Assembly (NCBI GenBank): GCA_002286855.1
Contig: NRSV01000068.1
Span: 124,001 to 188,000, forward strand
Length of the DNA: 64,000 nucleotides
Direction: 5' to 3'
Source of the DNA: Bipolaris cookei
Lineage: Eukaryota; Ascomycota; Dothideomycetes; Pleosporales; Pleosporaceae
The notes under the pieces were generated by a model that was not told the DNA's origin, ran no database searches, and was given only the letters and a program-made list of their open reading frames with translations. The translations under genes and the position numbers were made by a program. The stretch's first letter is position 1, and the number at the start of each line of letters is the position of its first letter. This document shows positions 11,701-23,831 of the stretch, piece after piece.

Positions 11701-12583
11701 CAGAATCGGTCTCCGCAGCAGGTATGGCCCACTCACACAGCAGACACTGTCTGTACATATGGGGCCAAGCACATCGTCGACAGTATATGCCGCGGAGCTG
11801 CAAGGCATCAGTTTGGCGCTACAGATCGGGCGGAGATACGCAAACGAGCACGGTGAACGGAAGAGTATAGCCATATACACGGACAACCAGGCCGCTATAT
11901 GGTCTATAGCCAAGGCAGAGGGACGATCTGGCGCCTACATCCTCGGAGAGATCGCGCAGCAGGTCCAGGGGCTCCAGGACAAAGGACTAACCGTGACCGT
12001 TCGATGGATACCGGCCCACATAGGAATCCCCGGAAACGAGGCCGCCGACCGGGCTGCCAAGGAGGCTACTGGGTGGAGAGAGGACGGCCGCAGCCAGCTA
12101 CCAGCCAACCCGCCCTCGCAGCTGCACCCACTCAGAACAACGCTCAGAAGGTGGTGCAAGACACAGGCAGAAAGGGCTTGGATCAGCGCATGGAGGGAAG
12201 ACAAGACAGGCCGCGCAACATACAGACACACGCCAACGCCCACCAAGAAAGTGCTGCAGCTCCACGAGAGGCTCAGCAAAAGGGAAAGCGCGCTGTTGGT
12301 GCAGCTGCGAACCGAGAAGATAGGCCTCAACGACTTTCTCTTCAGTCGACACGTTCCGACCATTACCGATCCCCGCTGCAGCTGTGGAGAGAGGCGGCAG
12401 ACCGTCGCCCACGTCCTCCTCCGCTGCAGCAAGTATAAGGACCTCCGGAACCGCACTTTCAGCAACCTATCCGGACGAAACAGCCTTAGGAAGATTCTGA
12501 GCACCCCGCAGCTAGCTACTAAAGCTATCGAGTATATGGAACAGACGCAGATCCTTGGGCATGTGGGGATCAGAGATGAGTAG
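8706..12583 (+). pseudogene. LINE ORF2 (endonuclease, reverse transcriptase, RNase H), frameshifted
   Basis: Frame 1 (8706 to about 10675) holds an AP-type endonuclease (NILQYNVRKSRD, IAIQEPW, LLGDFNLHHP, SDHLPI) and the first half of reverse transcriptase (KAPGPDRITNKAL, YRPIALLN, LLLDVTGAFDNVSH). Near 10660-10675 the coding sense moves to the -1 frame, which fits loss of one base, and the stop at 10730 is an artefact of that. The second frame goes on with the IPQGSPLSPILYLFYN motif, the active-site YIDD near 10775, RNase H (STDGSG, AAELQGI, YTDNQAA, HIGIPGNEAADRAAKEA at 11670-12065) and a C-terminal CSCG..H...C zinc-like motif. A programmed -1 shift is possible in principle, but no slippery heptamer is evident. 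A mutation is the simpler reading. Confidence 0.85.
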
Positions 12584-12905
12584 ACGACGCCGAGCGCTGG
12601 GGGGAGACTGTAGGTACAGCGGACGCGACAGACGAGGCAGCGAGCCTCTACGAGCCTAGAAACATAGCATGCAATTAGTAGAACCGTTATCTAGATGGCC
12701 GGCCAAAGCATATAGATGGTGGTTGATGGAAGACGGCAGGTTGCTGGGGACAGATGGTCTCTCTCAAGGGATGAAGTGGGGCGGCGCGGATCAACGTCCG
12801 CACCGCGTCCGCTGTCTGCCACGCCTGTCACTCCGGGCATAGCTGCGCAGCACGCGGCTGAAACCGAGTAGGAGTCAATAAATAAATAAATAAATAAATA
12901 AATCA

Positions 12906-13002
12906 AACACGTCGCGGGAAAATCGATAATACCCCGTCTAGCACCTCAGCGAGAGGGCTGCACACGTCAGAGGTGGTGTAAATCGATTTCTCGCGACGTG
13001 TT
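12906..13002. repeat. 97 bp foldback element next to the LINE tail
   Basis: The ends are near-perfect inverted repeats: 12906-12927 begins AACACGTCGCG and 12981-13002 ends CGCGACGTGTT, each with ATCGAT on the inner side. About 50 bp lie between the arms. The size and structure fit a MITE or the remains of a DNA transposon. It abuts the LINE tail directly, so it may mark the original insertion site. Confidence 0.6.
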
Positions 13003-13084
13003 ACCCCTATATCTGATAGAAAATTGACGAGTTTCGATGAAAAAATTCTGCTTAAAAGTTGGTGTGTGTGTTTCTACAGTACTC

Positions 13085-13136
13085 TAGGCCCGTGCGGAGC
13101 ACCGGCAATCTCATTGACATTCCACTACAGCAGCCG
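13085..13136 (+). mobile_element. Solo end of a pogo/Fot1-type transposon
   Basis: After a TA dinucleotide the sequence GGCCCGTGCGGAGCAC starts a stretch of about 50 bp that matches 62429-62480, the 5' end of the pogo/Fot1 element at the right edge. Similarity ends after the CAGCAGCCGTTA segment. No transposase of that type follows, so this is a solo terminus or an internally deleted copy. Confidence 0.6.
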
Positions 13137-13799
13137 TTAGGGTATAACAGAGTAAGAAAGTTGATGGGATGCTTGCCTGCGCGACTCACTTATCCACTAC
13201 TAGTACGTTAACCTGTTAACTTGTTCGCCACCTCCTCAGAGGATATGGAGCACGTTAAATGGCTAATGCGGCCTTAACATGCTGTCTTATTAATACGCGG
13301 GCGTTCGATATTTTGCTGTAAGATGGTGCGTTGGGTCTGTCTAAAGAAGCGCAGCTTCTCTGTAAAGTGCACGTGCGTATCACATATTACATACTAAGTA
13401 TGGCGAACGTGCTCCAGCTTCGTTGGACTGCTAGGATTGGACTTGATGCGGGGCACGAGCTTCCACTACCACGCCATGATATGGCTCAATATGAAAGAGC
13501 TTTTGATGAAAGATGAGGTCATATCTTGTAGTTCTATAGAGTTAAAGAAGAGATCGCTCTATACTGGCGTTGCGCGCATGCCAACTGTAAGCCCAGAAGT
13601 ACTATGTATAGTCACGTGGTTGACCACTGACTAATGATGCTGTACTTTGTATAAACTTGCTCCTATGGTATGACACAAGGGGGAACACAGGACTGGTATG
13701 ACACAAGGGGGAACACAGGACTGGTATGACACAAGGGGGAACACAGGACTTCATACGAAATCAACTGCTTACATTGGCTCTTATGCAAAAGCCCAAAAG
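13137..13799. repeat. Transposon-derived spacer with a 3 x 28 bp tandem repeat
   Basis: No gene is recognised. At 13667-13750 a 28 bp unit (GGTATGACACAAGGGG...) is present three times in exact tandem. Confidence 0.7.
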
Positions 13800-15483
13800 T
13801 TAAGCTACAAACGTCTCGTCCGTACCTACAACGACGTGCCTACGCGTAGCGATAATAAACTAACTACGTAGATAATTGGTGGCTGAACGACGCCCAAGAC
13901 CTTGCTCTTGAGCGCTACCTCGACGCAATCAATGCCACCGGCTTTGGTATACGTCACTTCATGATCGCGCAGTAAGTTTACGCATTACTTCAAGGGTCGT
14001 ACACAGGACCAGATGAATCACCACTGCCACCAGGCAATAACTGGGCGCGACGCTGGCTACAGAGGCATCAAAAGTACCCCCGCGTTAGGAGCAAGCCGAT
14101 AGAAGTACAGCGCATGCTGGCGCCACAGCCTGACGCGTTGCGCTAGTGGTTTGAGCAGCTTTAAGCTAGTATAAAATAGCTTGGCGTACAATGCGACGAC
14201 ATGTATCATATGAATGAGACTGGTTGTCGAATCGGGGTTGCAAGCAGTCAGTACATATACAGAGCTGGCGACCAGCAAGTCTTTGTCGCGACACTAACAG
14301 CGAGTACGAACGCGCTATACCACAGCCAGCTCAGTTGCGACAGACGACACCGTACATACAAAGCTCTCCGCCGCCCTTAGGCTCATCACCATCATATCCA
14401 CCGCCGACTTAGCGCTTCACAAAAGTCCGGATGGCGCTACAGGGCGAGTAATCAAGCGCGCGCCGCTGTCGTCGGCGCGCACAAGGAGGGCGCGATGAGC
14501 TTGACTGGGAAACAACACCAGAGCCAGAGAACCCACAACCCAGCGACGCTGCACGGATTACACCAAAAACCGTTCTCCAGATCCAAGCGCAAAAGCTCTT
14601 TGTCTACGCTGTGCTTCGTGAGCACCTCCTACGTGACATTGCTGCCAGCTTTATTAAACCAGCGTGGTGTCTCAGCAATTGCCCGTACCGCAGAGGGCTT
14701 ACAGCGCGAGCTACACGATACAGAAGCAGCGCAACTTGCTAAAGTGAGCGCCGTCATCGTAAACGCCATGCTCTTGAAGCAGGCGGTGGACCTATCTACT
14801 CGCAAGACGCGCGCTTGATAGTACAACGCCACCAGGTTAACGACGTCGCCCGCTTACAACAAGAGCTCGCTGCAAGATTATTTCGTAGGGCAACAACAAT
14901 TGCCAACGAATGGAAGCGTATACGGCCTACAGAACGAAATTGAGGCAAGAACATCTCAAGCGCGCAGCCAGTGGCGTCATAATAATGTGCGGCGTTCGCA
15001 CTGGCAGTACGCTATCAATAACTACAATTACAACACTAAGGCGCAATATAAATTACAGCGCATATAAGAGAATTGTAGCATTAATGATAACGAGAGCGTG
15101 CTTACAACTGACGGTATAGAGGCAGCAGAGATAGCTGCGGTAGTACGCCACCAAGTCTGCCCATACCAGTTGCTCTACCAGCTCTCTCAACACTAAAATG
15201 ACAGCAGCGATGAAAATACAGCAGACGAGGAAGACAACCCACTAGATATACATCAAAGCGATTCTCCTTGCCAAAAAATTGCGTCGCAACAGTCACTTCT
15301 AAGCTCAATAATACTAAGATGGCTAGCTGGGTGGGCAGCAACGACTGCGATCGCGACTACAACAGCGACATATATAGTGGCTACAGTCACAATGACTGGG
15401 GAGTATCTTATAATGCAGCTTCAAGGATCAGCGAATTACTCTGTTTGAAGTTCTTACATAAATACACTAAAACTTGCGACTAG
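13800..15483 (+). pseudogene. Degenerate pogo/Fot1-type transposase, copy 1
   Basis: Broken frames match the better preserved copy at 60500-62302 in order: LSYKRLVRTY, then DLALERYLDAIN..GFGI (13905-13960), WARRWLQRH..YPRVRSKPIEVQR (14050-14120), and MNETGCRIGVASSQYIY (14208-14265), where the first catalytic Asp is Asn. The C-terminal part follows (GVSAIARTAEGLQRELHDTEAA at about 14670, and DARLIVQRHQVNDVARLQQELAA later). There are several stops and frameshifts, and the central catalytic DDE segment is deleted. No activity is expected. Confidence 0.7.
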
Positions 15484-16043
15484 AGTGGTTTATTGCCCTT
15501 GGAGTGGGCATTTCCCTTGGGGTGAGAGGCTCGTGCGATGCGTGGGCAATTTCTTGAAATTTTCGCAACGAACCATTGGGCCCGGGTAGATAGCAGAAAC
15601 ACTACAAACCAATCCATCGTACTCAAGCGTGCAATACTTGCTATCAAGGCAGAAAGGGTAGTCGCGGAGGCCGAGCAAGGTGACGGCAGCCAGTGATGTT
15701 AGCGCACGCCACTACGGAGTAACCAGCCACCCTCTGTGTCGGTACCACAGCCATAGCACGTCTCTCCTCAACAAAGTAAGTGTATTTATTTCGTGCCATG
15801 TTAAGCTAGCAAACGTATAGTTAACATTATTGCGCTACGTTGCGTTCTAATGTCCACAATGTATATGAGAAGACTAAACTTGACAAGAACAAGGTGTAGC
15901 TCAGCGCTTGAGCGCTAACTATGAGTTAGTAACAATAAATCTAAATCTTGAGAAAGTACAACGCTTGAAGATTACGGGCTTTTTAAGAGCAAGCTGTATC
16001 GAAAACATTTAGACAGGAAGCGGCTTTATGCCTTCTCCAATAT
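15484..16043. other. Intergenic, 3' of the ABC transporter
   Basis: No coding region is recognised. It separates the transposon remnant from the end of the ABC transporter gene and probably holds that gene's 3' UTR. Confidence 0.4.
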
Positions 16044-19000
16044 TTATGTAGGTTGTTGTAGGGGAGGTGGGGGGGTGTTAACACCAGTGATGGAGACGTA
16101 GCGAGCAGTCTCTTCATCCTTCTCGCCCTGGTGACCGGAATCGGGGTTGTGACTGCTACCTGCGCGCGAAAGCCCATCGGCCGTTGTCGCATTGGCTGCA
16201 GTGTTCGGGCTGGTTTCCCTCTTGTTCTCCTTCTTGGGCTTGGGCATACGGATAAGATAGTACAAGGTGAGCGCGGCAGCGATGTTGAAGATGACATAGA
16301 CCCAGAGGAGGCTACGTTTATGTTAGAAATACTTCTATGACATATTGAGAAATGATCAACTTACCCAAAGTTACGCCAAAGGTCGGAGTAGGAGGATGAG
16401 ATGCTCTTCAGGAAGACGTTGGTATCCTCAACAGAACAGAAGTTGCAATCGCTTGTAGCATTTTGGTTTAGAATCTTGCCACCGGAGGCCGAGATCCAGG
16501 ACTGCATGTATTCGCCGCAAGTCTGGCCTTGGGGCGGGTCGAAGTGAATGAGCTCGTTTGGAGCGCAGTTGACTTGACTATTGGCAAGACCAGCAGACAA
16601 CATACCGGACACCATGTATGTCAACGGTGAGACGCGGTACATGAAGATCCAGAAGCGAGGAAACTGGGAAGGTTGGGCGAGAACACCACAGAACATCAGG
16701 CAGAGCGAGAACATCAAGTTGGCCACGTTGCCACCATTCTCGGCGTGGTCCGTACCAGCAATAACCATGTGCGTAAAGGTTGAGGTAAAGAGCAAGAACA
16801 TCCAGACGAAGAGGAACAATTGAAAGCCACGAAGGGTAACGGCGTCGGTGTATTCGGCGTTCTTGTAGAGACCAATCGGGTAGTACCAGCACAAGAAGAT
16901 GAGCACAGCCATCAGAGAGCTCCAAAGAAGTTCGACAACGATGTTGGAGATCATGAATGCCTTCCAAGAATAAGCCTTGCTAGGCCGCTCACGAACTTCG
17001 TACAAAGTACGCTGGGTGACAAAGTGCGGCATGGTCTGCTGGACCAATTGACCGAAGACGCTAAACAACATGAAGATACCAAACATCTGATTCTGAAGAC
17101 CAGTTTGGGTATTGGGCATCTGAAAGAGCGAGAAACCGATAAAGAGTGCCGAAAGAACGCAGAGGAAGGCCTTAGAGTAGATGTACGAAGGTGTGCGCCA
17201 GTATTGTTGGAAGACACGAATCAATGTCTCACGGAACTGGATCACGAAGGGTGCAGCAAACTCGCGGTAGGCAGCCTTATCCTCTCGCTTCTGAGCAGAC
17301 AGGGTACGCTGAAGAGCCTCAATCTGGACATGTTCAGATTTGAGTTCAGCGAGATGACGCTTGACCTCAGCATACTCAGGGGACTGGCGCCAAATCTGAT
17401 GCCAGTCAATGTCAGTATGCGAACCAAGAGCATCACCGATGACTTCCAACATCCATTCAGCAGGATTGGCATCAGGTGGGCACAGAGGGCCGCCATTGCG
17501 AACAAAGTAGTCGATAAGGATTTGCGAGTTTTCACCGATATCCCCATAGTAGACAGTACGTCCACCACGGGCCAGAAACAGAAGACGGTCGAAGCGCTGG
17601 AACAACATGGCACTGGGCTGGTGGATAGTGCAGAGGATAGCCTGGCCGTTCTTCTTCAGTTTGTCAAGAAGATCCAGGATAGCCCAAGAGGTTTGAGAGT
17701 CCAGTCCAGAGGTAGGTTCATCCAAGAAAAGAAGGAGCGCAGGCTTAGCAGCCAACTCTACGCCAATAGTAAGACGCTTTCGTTGCTCAACGTTAAGGCC
17801 CACGCCAGGCACGCCGACGACGGCATCCGCATACTCGGTCATTTCCAAAAGCTTGATAACCTCTTCGACGTATTCGACCTTCTCTTGACCAGAGACATGT
17901 GCAGGTTGACGTAGAACAGCAGAGAAGATAAGGGCTTCGCGAACAGTTGAGGTCGACAAATGGAGATCCTGTTGTTGAACGTAGCCTGTCTTGCGCTGGA
18001 AAGATTCGTCACGAGGCTGGCCATCGACCAGCATGTGCCCGGTAATCACACCCACAGTTGTACGCGTAGCCAAACAGTCTAAAAGCGTTGTTTTACCAGC
18101 ACCTGAAACACCCATGAGTGCAGTCAAGGTACCAGGCTTAACCCATCCATCGACATGATCGAGAATGCGTCGAGGCTCCTTCTTAGTCATGATGTCGTAG
18201 CACACGTTCTCCCAATGGAAGATGGCGGTTTGGCGTTTGATAATGGCAACATCATCCGAGTTGTCATTTTGCACAGTAACGTTCCGCCCAGGGCCAGCAG
18301 CTTCAAGGTCCTCTTGTGACTTGCTCTTGAGAGCACCAAGCTTGTGGCCACGACGGAATATAAGGACCTCGCCCTTGGACTTCTTGGCAGTAATAAACTC
18401 CGTGCCAGCGAGATAGACAAACATGAGACCAATCATGAATACCCACATGATTCCAAAGTTGCGCCACTTGTTCTTAGCGTAGTAATTGAAGGACAAGTTG
18501 ATATAAGCATCACCTTCAACGTATGCCTGCCCAGAAACAGATCCGATAGCGTTGCAAGCATGTTCGGAATCAGAGATATTACCATAGACATTGAGAGTCA
18601 GAAGAGCGCCAGTAGCAGGAATGTAGCTGGTACATTCAAAGCGCCTGTTGTGGAATTCATTGACCATGAGCGCTTCAAATCCATAGCTGACAGGGTTAAT
18701 ATAACGAATCCACTTGGACCATCCCAGCATGTAGCTTGGGGGAATGGCGAAACCAGTGTACATGACCTGGCCTAGAGTGAGGATGGCAGCGGGCGCCGAT
18801 GCCTCTGCCAGAGAGCGCGACAAAGCGGCAATGGATCGGAAGAACATGGACATGACCAGCGTGAGCGTAAATGAGATGAGGACAAAGAAGAAAAAGCTGC
18901 CCGCTTCCCTTCGCAGGTTCGTCATGAAGTATAGTACCAAATTGAATGTAATGGCGTTTACAATTTTACAAGGCATATCTGTCAACATACTTGCAAAGGC

Positions 19001-20888
19001 CTCGGCAGATGGGTGATACAGAGCGTAGCGTGAGTGCTTCTCGACAATGGGACGTTGGGCGTAGAGCGTCAGAATCTCGAGAGCGGAACCGAAGGCGTTC
19101 ATCAGGATAGCGAAGAAAATTAGAGCTGATCGAGAGTAGAAACTTGATGTTGTAGGCTGGAGGTTATAGAAGACGGATGAGATAACAAGAGCCATGATGG
19201 AGTTTGCGACGATCTGGATAACAATGATACTAGGATCAGCCTTTAATCGGACAAAACCTCGCCATAAGCAAAGCTTGACCTGATCAGTGTAAGAGAGGGT
19301 GTAAGGCGATGTCTCACGCTGGCCTTTTGCCTTCTGGATCTGGCGAGACTCCTTGAACTGCTGGCTGGCGCCGCCACCAATAGGATATTTTTTCTCATAG
19401 GCCTCAATGTCTCGAAGGAGCGCTGCTCGCTCGAGAGAATCCAACCAGCGCTGCGCAAACTCGTCAGGAGTGCGGGGAACACTGTCTTCAAAGCCCTCGC
19501 GAACGATACGCTCCAACGGACTGGTCATGGAGGTTAAAAAGTCAGTATCCGTTTGGCGGTCAGGGCAGTGGAAACCCATGTTGACAAAGTAGGCCTTTGC
19601 GTATGCCGTTTTACCAAAGAATATTTGCCGGCCCTCATAGAGAACAAGCGCCTTGTCAAAGAGATTATAAGCTGCTTGAGGTGCCTGATAAATGGCGATG
19701 CAGGCAGTGCTGCCATTGATCTCAGTCTCCATACGGAGGGTTTTGCAGAACTCGATGGCGTTTGCAGAGTCGAGACCTCTGGTCGAGTTGTCCCAGGCTT
19801 GCAGGGGTGCTCTGCTGAGCGATGCTTCAGCAATGGTGACACGCTTTCGCTCTCCACCAGAGACACCGCGAAGGAAGTCGTTTCCAACACGAGTATCAAG
19901 GGTGTGGGAGATACCATACAAGGCCATGATAACATCGCGCTGGTGTTTAGCATATTGTTGTACACTGACGCCGCCTGGAATGTGCCTTGGGCGACGAGCT
20001 TGAGCAGCAAAGTAGAGGGTTTCTCCAACAGTCATCACAGGGAAGTGGACATCGACCTCGGCAGTGTAGATGGCCTCTCCGCGGTAGTTCTTGTTCATGA
20101 GTTCTGGGCTGATACCTGTTTGTAGTGAGTAATCAGGAAACAAGGGGACGTAATTGAGAAACGGCATACGTACCCTGGTAGTTGATGTGCGAGTTTTGAT
20201 CGACGAAGAAACCGTGTGTTTCGCCAGTAATAGTCTTCAAGAAGGTCGAGCAACCGGATCCAGGGGGTCCTAGAACAACCAGCATCTCACCGGCCTCGAC
20301 AAGACCATCGCAGTTTTGCAGAATGTTGATCTTGCGGCCCTTATTGCCCATGAGCTTCTTGACGAAATTGGGGCCCTCGAGCCAAACGTTGCCCACACTC
20401 TTCTGGTAATCTGCGTCGGTACCGAAGCCATGGACGTTAAGGTTACGGAAAGCAACACCAACCGTTCGGACAGGTGGTGCATTCTCGTCTTGAAGTTGTA
20501 AATTGAGCATAGCCTTTGTCCAGGCACGGGCGTTGAAGTTCTCGCCATTGGGATCCAGAGCCGAGTTGGGGGCTGCGTTGAAAGGGTTTGCTTGTGAGGA
20601 TGACTGCTGGCTCAGGGCAGTAAGGCGTATGGCAAGTTGATGGACCACCTCTTCTCTCCGCATGGTCTCGGCAATTTTATCGTGATCACGTGTTTTATGA
20701 GAGGCATTTTTGTGGTCAGAACGGCTGTGGTGACTTGGGGGCAAGCCCTCGCCAGCTGCTATGGTAGAAACATCTGACTGGGCAATCTGGGAACCCCGCT
20801 CGTCATTGTCGCTGTTGTAGTGTTGGTGTCGGTGTTCGGACCTCATCTCTGGTGATGGGGCGCCGCCGGATACAGCCCTCTCGATCAA
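16044..20888 (-). CDS. PDR-type ABC transporter (ABCG full-size), three exons
   Basis: Exons on the minus strand are 20888-20174, 20115-16365 and 16311-16044, with GT/AG introns of 58 and 53 bp. The protein is 1577 residues, normal for full-size fungal PDR pumps with NBD-TMD-NBD-TMD order. NBD1 has Walker A GPPGSGCS (about 207-214) and signature VSGGERKRV. NBD2 has GVSGAGKTT and the degenerate signature NVEQRKRLTIG, as usual for PDR proteins. Both membrane halves are present, and the tail is polar. The start at 20888 leaves about 200 residues before Walker A, which is typical, but a later ATG cannot be excluded. The pump extrudes lipophilic compounds at the plasma membrane. It lies 3.6 kb from the first P450, so it is a candidate exporter or self-protection gene for the diterpenoid. 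Confidence 0.9.
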
Positions 20889-21329
20889 AGTTGGAGGTGA
20901 AGTTACCGGCTAAGCTCAAAGCGGCCGAGCTATCGCCACTCAATGGCCAAAGACCATCGGTACATAAACTTATCAGCGGCCTTGTTCAACCGACAGTAGA
21001 CAGCGCTTCAGCCGCCGAAGATAGGACGTTGAACACTCAAGGAATATCTTGGAGGAGCCGACTCTGAGTTAGCCTGCCACCGGCAATACTAACCCACGAG
21101 CACCTGATGTGGAATGGTGGTAGATAGAAAAGAAGCGCGCCAAGGTCTTGAGTAAAGACTCTGACTTAAATGACAAACTACATGAAAAAGCGAGCCAAGG
21201 AAGATCGATGCGCTGAGGAGGCTGAGATGTAGCATAAGAAGTATGAAGTTAGACTAGCGTTGGCTCCCCTTCGGCCCGGCCGCCAGGCGTAAGTAAATTG
21301 TGTGTGTGTAGCCATACATGGACAATATG
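20889..21329. other. Upstream region of the ABC transporter
   Basis: No gene is recognised. This should contain the promoter of the ABC transporter, but no clear element is seen. Confidence 0.4.
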
Positions 21330-21495
21330 ATCGGTTGTTCCAATTGGTCGTTCCGGCCGATTATTCGGTTAACAGGTCGGTGTGCATCTCGGGCTGGTCC
21401 CGGTTAACTGGCTTGAATAATTTAGCCAAACCGGTTAGCCGGAATCAGCCCGAAATACAAACCGACCTGTTAACTGGAACAACCGGCCGGAAAAA
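21330..21495. repeat. Imperfect foldback (MITE-like), about 165 bp
   Basis: The left part (CGGTTGTTCC ... GGTTAACAGGTCGGT ... TCGGGCTG) is the imperfect reverse complement of the right part (CAGCCCGAAAT ... ACCGACCTGTTAAC ... GGAACAACCG). The arms are about 60 bp with a short AT-rich loop. There is no coding potential. It is probably a non-autonomous DNA transposon or other hairpin-forming repeat. Confidence 0.6.
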
Positions 21496-21976
21496 TGTGC
21501 CATTTGGCTCATGAATGCTCACATCGCTCTTGCTTTGATTGTGTTTACGATCTGTGGTTGTACGATGTCAAGGCATACTGTGAACAGACTGAACAATCAG
21601 GCGATTGTTGTAACAGCTGGTGTCACTAGCAGCACATTCAATGATCGTGAAATTTCTTAGTTTAGTGAAGGTGATCTTTGACTCGTGAACACGGGATTAC
21701 GGGCGATCGAGATCTTATGCGAAATCAAAACACATCAACTTGACGTGCCTCACTGCGGAACTGAAAACTGCCAAATGCTGCTGAACACAACAAAGTCGAG
21801 ACCGACTGACATAAGCAATGATTCTTATTAACTAGTTGTCGCATGCGTGGGTGCGCCAACGCCGGATTTTCCCTGTCAACACTACCACAAACTTGAAGCT
21901 GTAGAGCTCTACACAAAAGCTATTATCGCAAGAAATTTTATTCCAGTTATCTGGTAGTATTATTTATTTGATCGAT
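21496..21976. other. Intergenic, no gene recognised
   Basis: AT-rich spacer between the foldback and the transposase pseudogene. Nothing recognised. Confidence 0.4.
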
Positions 21977-23831
21977 CTACTGATATTTAGCTGGCAGCTT
22001 GATGGGGCGGCCTGAACGCGACCGTGGTAATGGTGGTGCAGCTGATCGATTGGCTAGCTCTGCACCACCACCACTACTACCATCAACGACACTATTTTCT
22101 GATACTAGCTTAGTACGGCGCTTGAAGCTAGGCTTCTTGCCTATTTGGGAGATTTTGATAGCTTTTTGAAGTCGTTTGTGGGCGGCTTGGCGGGCTATCC
22201 AGTGGATGGCTGCTTCAGCTTTCTGCCTCTCACGATCTAGTCTTGCCTCTGCCCGCGCACGTCACCGCGCATCTAGTTCTTGAGCTTTGAGTAGCTTTCT
22301 CTCCTTTCTAGCTTCGATCGTGATAGCTTTTTGACGTTGTAACTCCTCGTGATCGCGCTGTTTCTGCTCATATTGCTGGCGAGCTTCTCGCACTTTCCGT
22401 GGAGACCAGCAAGTAGCTCCACCATAATAATCGTCGGACAGCTCAACCGTACCAGGCTAGGTACGCTCCTTCTGCTGTCTCTCATCGATGAGAGCTGCTC
22501 GGAACTGCTCGTTTTCTCGTTGAAGAAACGCTGTATCGGCGGATAGTTTCATTATGATTCTATTGAGCGCTGAGATCGATCTACTACTTGTAGATTGATT
22601 GGGTAGCTGCCGAATCATTCTCCAATCAGAAGCTGATGCTACTAATGTATCTCTATCGCTATTAGTAGCTGTAGTTTTGAATTGTTGAAGTATAACTTCT
22701 GGATTGAATGGCGAGAGTCTAGTAGCTCTAAAAGCATGGAGAATTAATGATTCCTTAAACGCTGCGCACCAAGCTCTCCGGAGTATTGGGAAGAAATGAT
22801 ATTTAGTAAATCGTATTAGCCCTTGGCTAGTATCAGTGGAGTTTGATAGCTCGTTCGAGTATGCGGTGGATAGTGGCTTAAATAATCCAACATCGAGCGG
22901 CTGCAGCGTATGCGTTGAGTGTGGCGGGAAGATAGCTAATGGTATTTTATTCTGATCACAATAGTCAACAAAACCCGTCGCTATATGACTATAGCGCCCA
23001 TCCGTGATAAGTAATCAGTAAGAAGATCGACCTTTTGGCTTGGTGGCTGGATCGAACACTTGTTTGAGCCATTGGAGACCGATAGTATCTTTCGACCAGC
23101 CAGTGGCTGATGCGGTGAAATACGCAGTATGGATATCTGGATCAGAACCTTGGAGCCATGAGTTCTGGATAGAGCTGGATTTGCTGGAGTAGATAATGCT
23201 TGGATCTAGATATGATCCATCCGCGCAGATACACGCGATCAGTCTAATCCATTCGCGATTGCCATCTTGGATATTTGGCCCTTTCAATTTGGACTGGAGA
23301 GCAGCTTTAGAAAAGACCCTAGCTGAGCAGGACCATACTCCATTCATGAAGCCTCTCTCATCCATAATATATGCCGCGGCTCCACTTTACATGGATCGAT
23401 TTTTTTTTGGTGCAGAAGCTCGAAGTAGAGCTGATGTTTCTCTTTTGAATCAGCTCGGCGCCGGTTACGATCGATAGGCGTGGTGCGCTTGAGTATGGCG
23501 AGATGCGAGTTGCGATGAACAAAGCGATCAACCCAGTGGTATCCGAGCTGCTTCTGAGCTAGCTGCGACGCGATATTTCGAATGATACTCCGTGTGGGTG
23601 GCAGGCCTCGCTTAGTGAGTCTATCAATATAATCGATAAGCTTAGCTTCATATTGTGGGTAGACTGCCTGCTGGTTCTGTGCAGCTGCTTGTCTAGAGGT
23701 AGAAATACCTCGGTGGCGGCGGCTTAGCGTTCCTGGATCAACACCATATTTTTCGCGATCTGAGAATACGCAAGCTTTTCATTGGGCTTTAAAGCATTAA
23801 TAGCAGCAGGCGCAGCGTCAATCGGTTGCAT
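21977..23831 (-). pseudogene. Degenerate Fot1/pogo-type transposase (DDE superfamily)
   Basis: Conceptual translation from ATG 23831 gives an N-terminal HTH region (AAINALKPNEKLAYSQIAK), then after a one-base frameshift near 23755 GVDPGTLSRRHRG, LTKRGLPPTRSIIRNIA and HWVDRF. The catalytic domain follows with CICADGSYLDPSIIY (about 23220), ASATGWSKDTIGLQWL and the PHSTHTLQPLDVGLF motif that follows the second Asp. In-frame stops occur at about 23012 and 22457. The end is basic (SGRPIKLPAKYQ, stop 21977). It belongs to the same superfamily as the element at the right edge but to a different lineage. Confidence 0.75.

Larger units (their letters stand above)
5815..12905 (+). mobile_element. Full-length Tad-like LINE with (TAAA)n tail
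   Basis: This is a 7.1 kb non-LTR retrotransposon: a 1.1 kb 5' region, ORF1 (6936-8633), ORF2 (8706-12583, frameshifted), a short 3' region, and a tail of TAAA repeats at about 12878-12905. The order endonuclease, reverse transcriptase, RNase H in ORF2 and zinc knuckles in ORF1 fits the Tad1/I-type LINEs of fungi. The 5' boundary is fixed by comparison with the inverted copy at 1-2312. I could not find a clear target-site duplication. The ORF2 frameshift should make this copy non-autonomous. Confidence 0.9.

Noticed and set aside
16820..17914. Long plus-strand ORF opposite the ABC transporter
   Set aside because: Antisense to the conserved NBD2/TMD2 coding region. The real product is on the minus strand.
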